DNA of 10,831 nucleotides, from contig JACMOF010000239.1 in the NCBI GenBank assembly GCA_014378155.1, forward strand, positions 1 to 10,831, in the 5' to 3' direction. The stretch comes from Caulobacter sp. GTDB lineage: Bacteria > Pseudomonadota > Alphaproteobacteria > Caulobacterales > Caulobacteraceae. Of the stretch, positions 8,285 to 10,831 are shown piece after piece; the stretch's first letter is position 1; the number at the start of each line of letters is the position of its first letter. The position numbers and the translations under genes were made by a program. The notes under the pieces were generated by a model. It made no database searches. It saw nothing but the letters and a program-made list of their open reading frames with translations, and was not told the origin of the DNA.

Positions 8285-8302
8285 GTAATTTCCGAGTCTA
8301 AT
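8285..8302 (+). promoter_or_regulatory. TTTCCGA motif upstream of exported peptide gene
   Basis: GTAATTTCCGAGTCTAAT is a 15/18 match to the element upstream of dnaK (1766-1783) and lies 48 bp before the ATG at 8351. That distance would suit a core promoter or an operator next to one. The factor is unknown. Confidence 0.45.
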
Positions 8303-8338
8303 CGGGATTCCTGAAAAACCTCTAGTTGGGGTTTGAAC

Positions 8339-8343
8339 AGGAG
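8339..8343 (+). promoter_or_regulatory. Ribosome binding site AGGAG of the 43-residue exported peptide
   Basis: AGGAG lies 7 bases before ATG 8351. This strong site is the main reason to accept the very short gene that follows and to reject the overlapping frame from 8326. Confidence 0.7.
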
Positions 8344-8350
8344 ATTTCCC

Positions 8351-8482
8351 ATGAAGCTCACTCACCTCTGCCCGTTCGTCGCATTCGCGGTCCTTGCTGT
8401 CGCCTCGCCCTCCTTCGCGGCCAAGCCTCCGGCCGCTCCGGTCAGCTTCTCCGACGAGAACGCAACTTCGAGCGGCCCGTGA
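8351..8482 (+). CDS. Short exported peptide, 43 residues, unknown function
   Basis: ATG 8351, preceded by a strong AGGAG, opens a 43-residue frame that ends at TGA 8480-8482. Residues 1-23 form a clear Sec signal peptide: MKLTH, a hydrophobic stretch FVAFAVLAVA, and a cleavage site after SFA with AKPP following. The mature part would be only about 20 residues (AKPPAAPVSFSDENATSSGP). That is very short for a periplasmic protein, so this may be a real small peptide or the 5' end of a longer gene whose remainder was lost. The 200 bp that follow (8483-8682) show no continuation I can recognise in any frame. It precedes the molybdenum hydroxylase operon in the same direction and may share its promoter. 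Confidence 0.5.
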   Translation: MKLTHLCPFVAFAVLAVASPSFAAKPPAAPVSFSDENATSSGP

Positions 8483-8669
8483 CGCGATGGCTCCACAACG
8501 GACCTACGCAGAACAAGGGAAGACCTGCTCAGGACGGCCAGTCGGATCCCCAGGGCTGCAATCGACTCGCAGCTAGGCCGCGTGACTTGCCGAACCGAAA
8601 AATCGCACTCAAGTTCTTCAACCACTGGCCTTGTTGCGATCACGCCTTGAGCCGTCGCACGGGACAGCG

Positions 8670-8674
8670 AGGAG
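8670..8674 (+). promoter_or_regulatory. Ribosome binding site fixing the GTG start of the cytochrome gene
   Basis: AGGAG lies 8 bases before GTG 8683. It decides for this start over an in-frame ATG at 8326, which would add 119 residues without any family resemblance and bury the signal anchor. Confidence 0.75.
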
Positions 8675-8682
8675 TCCCGCCC

Positions 8683-9972
8683 GTGCTGAAACGTATCGTT
8701 CTGGGAGTGATCGCGGCCCTGGCGGTCGCGATTGTCGGCTTCGGCGTCTTCGCCTGGCGACCGGCCATTGTTAAGATTGACCCACCTGCTCCCTCCGCCT
8801 TCGCGCCCGAATTGATCGCGCGCGGCGAGGTCCTAGCCGGGGCCGGCTATTGCACCACTTGCCACACTACCAAGGGCGGCCAGCCATTCGCCGGCGGCTA
8901 TCCGATGAAGACCGGTTTTGGCACGATTTATTCGACCAACATCACGCCCGACGCCAAGACCGGGATCGGCGCTTGGTCGGAGGCAGCCTTCCGCCGGGCG
9001 ATGCACCAGGGCGTGGCCCGCAACGGCAAGCACCTGTTCCCGGCCTTTCCCTACGACCACTTCACCAAGCTGTCGGACGCCGACGTCTCGGCGCTCTACG
9101 CCTACATGATGACCCGGCCGGCGGTGGACGCGCCGGCCAAGCCTAACGGCGTGCCCTTCCCGCTCAACATCCGCGCGCTGCAGACCGGATGGAAGCTGCT
9201 GTTTTTCCATCCCGGCCGGTTTGAGCCGGACAAGGCCAAGAGCCCCGAATGGAACCGCGGGGCCTATCTGGCCCAGGGCGTCAGCCACTGCGGCGCCTGC
9301 CACACGCCGCGCAACGCTCTGGGCGCCGAGAAGCGCGACGAGGCCTTGGCCGGCGCGCCGATCGACAACTGGATCGCCCCGCCGCTGACGGCCGCCAACC
9401 CTTCGCCCGCGCCCTGGGACCAGGCCGAACTCGTCGCCTATCTGCGCACCGGGGTCAGCCGTTATCACGGGGTGGCCGCCGGCCCGATGGCCCCGGTTGT
9501 CCACGACGGCTTGATCAAGCTGCCCGACGCCGACATCCAGGCCCTGGCGGTCTATCTCGCCGATATCGACGGCGCGGCCGACCGCACCGCGACACTGGGG
9601 CCGGCGCTTCAGAAGGCGGCGGCGGCCGACCGGCTGAACGTCGGCTCGCAGACCCTGCCCGCCGCGCGGCTGTACACCGCCGCCTGCGCTTCGTGCCACT
9701 ACAACGGCGGCGGCCAGCCCAATCCGCTCCGGCCGGACCTGGCGCTCAACAGCGCCGTCAATCTGGACGACCCGACCAACCTGATCCGGGTGGTGCTGTA
9801 CGGGGTCGGCGCCAAGGACGGCGCGCCGGGTGTGGTGATGCCCAGCTTCAACCGCTTCAGCGACGCGGATGTCTCGGCGTTGGCGGCCTATCTGCGCGCC
9901 ACCCGAACCGACAAGCCCGCCTGGCCCAACCTGGACAAGACGGTCGCGGCGATCCGCGCGCAGGGAAAGTGA
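8683..9972 (+). CDS. Triheme c-type cytochrome subunit of a periplasmic dehydrogenase
   Basis: This 429-residue protein starts at GTG 8683. Residues 5-24 form an uncleaved or cleavable hydrophobic segment that carries the rest to the periplasm. Three haem c attachment sites are present: CTTCH (57-61), CGACH (203-207) and CASCH (335-339). Each lies in its own cytochrome c domain, with candidate axial Met residues near 75, 269 and 386 (YPMK, GPMAP, VVMPSF). This three-domain layout is that of the cytochrome subunits of membrane-bound alcohol, gluconate and aldehyde dehydrogenases. Here it is followed after 7 bp by a [2Fe-2S] subunit and a molybdopterin subunit. It therefore most likely takes electrons from that enzyme and hands them to ubiquinol or to a terminal oxidase. 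The family assignment is sure; the partner is inferred from the operon. Confidence 0.93.
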   Translation: MLKRIVLGVIAALAVAIVGFGVFAWRPAIVKIDPPAPSAFAPELIARGEVLAGAGYCTTCHTTKGGQPFAGGYPMKTGFGTIYSTNITPDAKTGIGAWSEAAFRRAMHQGVARNGKHLFPAFPYDHFTKLSDADVSALYAYMMTRPAVDAPAKPNGVPFPLNIRALQTGWKLLFFHPGRFEPDKAKSPEWNRGAYLAQGVSHCGACHTPRNALGAEKRDEALAGAPIDNWIAPPLTAANPSPAPWDQAELVAYLRTGVSRYHGVAAGPMAPVVHDGLIKLPDADIQALAVYLADIDGAADRTATLGPALQKAAAADRLNVGSQTLPAARLYTAACASCHYNGGGQPNPLRPDLALNSAVNLDDPTNLIRVVLYGVGAKDGAPGVVMPSFNRFSDADVSALAAYLRATRTDKPAWPNLDKTVAAIRAQGK

Positions 9973-9979
9973 CCCAGCC

Positions 9980-10444
9980 ATGACCCAGTTCACAATCAAC
10001 GGCCGCGCGGTCCTCATCGACGTCGACGAGGACACGCCCCTGCTGTGGGTGATCCGCGACGACATCGGCCTGACCGGCACCAAGTTCGGTTGCGGCATCG
10101 GCATGTGCGGGGCGTGCACCGTCCATGTCGGTGGGCGAGCGACCCGCTCCTGCATCACCCCCATCAGCGCCGTCGACGGGGCCGAGGTGACGACCATCGA
10201 GGGCCTGGACCCGGCCGGCCAACATCCGGTGCAACGGGCCTGGCTTGACTTGCAGACCCCGCAATGCGGCTACTGCCAGTCGGGCCAGATCATGCAGGCC
10301 GCCGCTATGCTCAAGGACTTCCCCGCCCCTACCGACCAGGACATCGACGCGACCATGAGCGGCAATCTATGTCGCTGTATGACCTATGTCCGCATCCGCG
10401 CCGCCATCAAGCAGGCCGCCGCGGCGATGGGGGGCAAGTCATGA
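9980..10444 (+). CDS. [2Fe-2S] small subunit of xanthine oxidase-family molybdenum hydroxylase
   Basis: This 154-residue protein is complete and of usual length for the family. The N-terminal plant-type ferredoxin domain binds one cluster with C38, C43, C46 and C58 (CGIGMCGAC at 38-46). The C-terminal helical domain binds the second with C96, C99, C131 and C133 (CGYCQSG and LCRC). These clusters carry electrons from the molybdenum site to the next carrier, here the triheme cytochrome. There is no signal peptide, so it probably travels through the Tat system bound to its large partner, as known for related periplasmic enzymes. The start at ATG 9980 follows AGGGAAAG by about 10 bases. Its stop overlaps the ATG of the large subunit (ATGA at 10441-10444). 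It resembles the small subunits of isoquinoline 1-oxidoreductase (IorA) and nicotinate or aldehyde dehydrogenases; the substrate cannot be read from this subunit. Confidence 0.95.
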   Translation: MTQFTINGRAVLIDVDEDTPLLWVIRDDIGLTGTKFGCGIGMCGACTVHVGGRATRSCITPISAVDGAEVTTIEGLDPAGQHPVQRAWLDLQTPQCGYCQSGQIMQAAAMLKDFPAPTDQDIDATMSGNLCRCMTYVRIRAAIKQAAAAMGGKS

Positions 10445-10831
10445 GCCGCCTACCTCCGAAGGGCGAGCCCGGCAGCTTCCTGTCGCGCCGCAATTTCATC
10501 ATCGCCTCCACCGGCGCGGGCCTGGCCTTCGGCTTCTCGGCCCTGGTCCAGGCGGCAATGGATCCAGCCGTCCCGGGCGGCGTGCCGATGACCGCGACAG
10601 GACCCCGGTTCGAGCCGACCCTGTGGTTCGCCATCGACGGCGAGGGGATCGTCACCGTCAACATCATCCGCGCCGAGATGGGCCAGCACGTCGGCACCGC
10701 CTTGGCCCGCATTTTGGCCGAGGAACTGGACGTGGCCTGGGACAAGGTCCGCATCGTCCATGTCGATACCGATCCCAAGTGGGGCCTGATGGTCACTGGC
10801 GGCAGTTGGTCGGTGTGGCAGACCTTCCCGA
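10441..10831 (+). CDS. Molybdopterin-binding large subunit, Tat-exported, isoquinoline 1-oxidoreductase/aldehyde dehydrogenase type (partial at right edge)
   Basis: The first 130 residues are visible before the window ends; the family normally has about 700 or more. Residues 15-23 (LSRRNFIIA) followed by a hydrophobic stretch to about residue 39 form a twin-arginine (Tat) signal, so the folded enzyme goes to the periplasm. Residues 58-110 ([19 protein letters not shown], then [20 protein letters not shown]) match the start of the IorB-like molybdopterin subunit. VTGGSWSV at 118-125 corresponds to the conserved Gly/Ser-rich segment close to it. The absence of an FAD subunit and the cytochrome gene upstream point to the periplasmic class that oxidises aldehydes or N-heterocycles and feeds cytochrome c. 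The start is ATG 10441, overlapping the previous stop. Substrate is unknown; gluconate or alcohol enzymes are ruled out by the cofactor type. Confidence 0.88.
   Translation, partial: MSRLPPKGEPGSFLSRRNFIIASTGAGLAFGFSALVQAAMDPAVPGGVPMTATGPRFEPTLWFAIDGEGIVTVNIIRAEMGQHVGTALARILAEELDVAWDKVRIVHVDTDPKWGLMVTGGSWSVWQTFP

Noticed and set aside
8326..8682. 119-residue N-terminal extension of the cytochrome from ATG 8326
   Set aside because: The extension has no family resemblance, overlaps the signal-peptide frame at 8351, and would place the export signal in the interior. The GTG at 8683 has a much better ribosome binding site.

Overview
The window looks like chromosomal DNA of a high-GC alphaproteobacterium, most plausibly of the Caulobacter/Phenylobacterium group. 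This is inferred from the GC-rich third codon positions, a DnaK that closely resembles the caulobacterial type, a FixJ-like response-regulator output domain, and the abundance of 4-bp ATGA gene overlaps. No rRNA, tRNA, CRISPR array, transposase or integrase is visible.

Layout, left to right. (1) 1-362, minus: the C-terminal half of a CHAD-domain protein, running off the left edge, with no room for the usual N-terminal half. (2) 641-1730, plus: a tight three-gene unit of a small membrane-anchored ElaB/YqjD/DUF883-like protein, a 57-residue unknown protein and a flavodoxin-fold NAD(P)H:quinone oxidoreductase, each joined to the next by an ATGA overlap. (3) 1904-3787, plus: a full-length DnaK with no dnaJ or grpE beside it. 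(4) 3910-8116, minus: a signalling unit read right to left. It consists of an internally deleted CheB-CheR remnant, a 936-residue PAS-histidine kinase-REC-REC-LuxR protein and a cation diffusion facilitator transporter, again joined by ATGA overlaps. (5) 8351-10831, plus: a 43-residue exported peptide, then a periplasmic molybdenum hydroxylase operon of triheme cytochrome c, [2Fe-2S] subunit and Tat-exported molybdopterin subunit (cut by the right edge).

How the parts may work together. Regions 1-3 read as a stress or envelope-maintenance cluster (polyphosphate-type CHAD domain, DUF883-like protein, quinone reductase, extra chaperone). Region 4 is a soluble sensor that carries its own DNA-binding output domain and is translationally coupled to a metal transporter, so it may sense a metal or redox signal and control export. 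Region 5 oxidises an aldehyde or N-heterocycle in the periplasm and passes electrons through cytochrome c to the respiratory chain.

The most unusual items are the CheB-CheR remnant coupled to the kinase that was probably once part of the same polypeptide, and an 18-bp motif around TTTCCGA. The motif recurs upstream of three separate plus-strand transcription units and, at the first, forms a perfect 12-bp inverted repeat. It may mark a shared regulon of an unidentified regulator.
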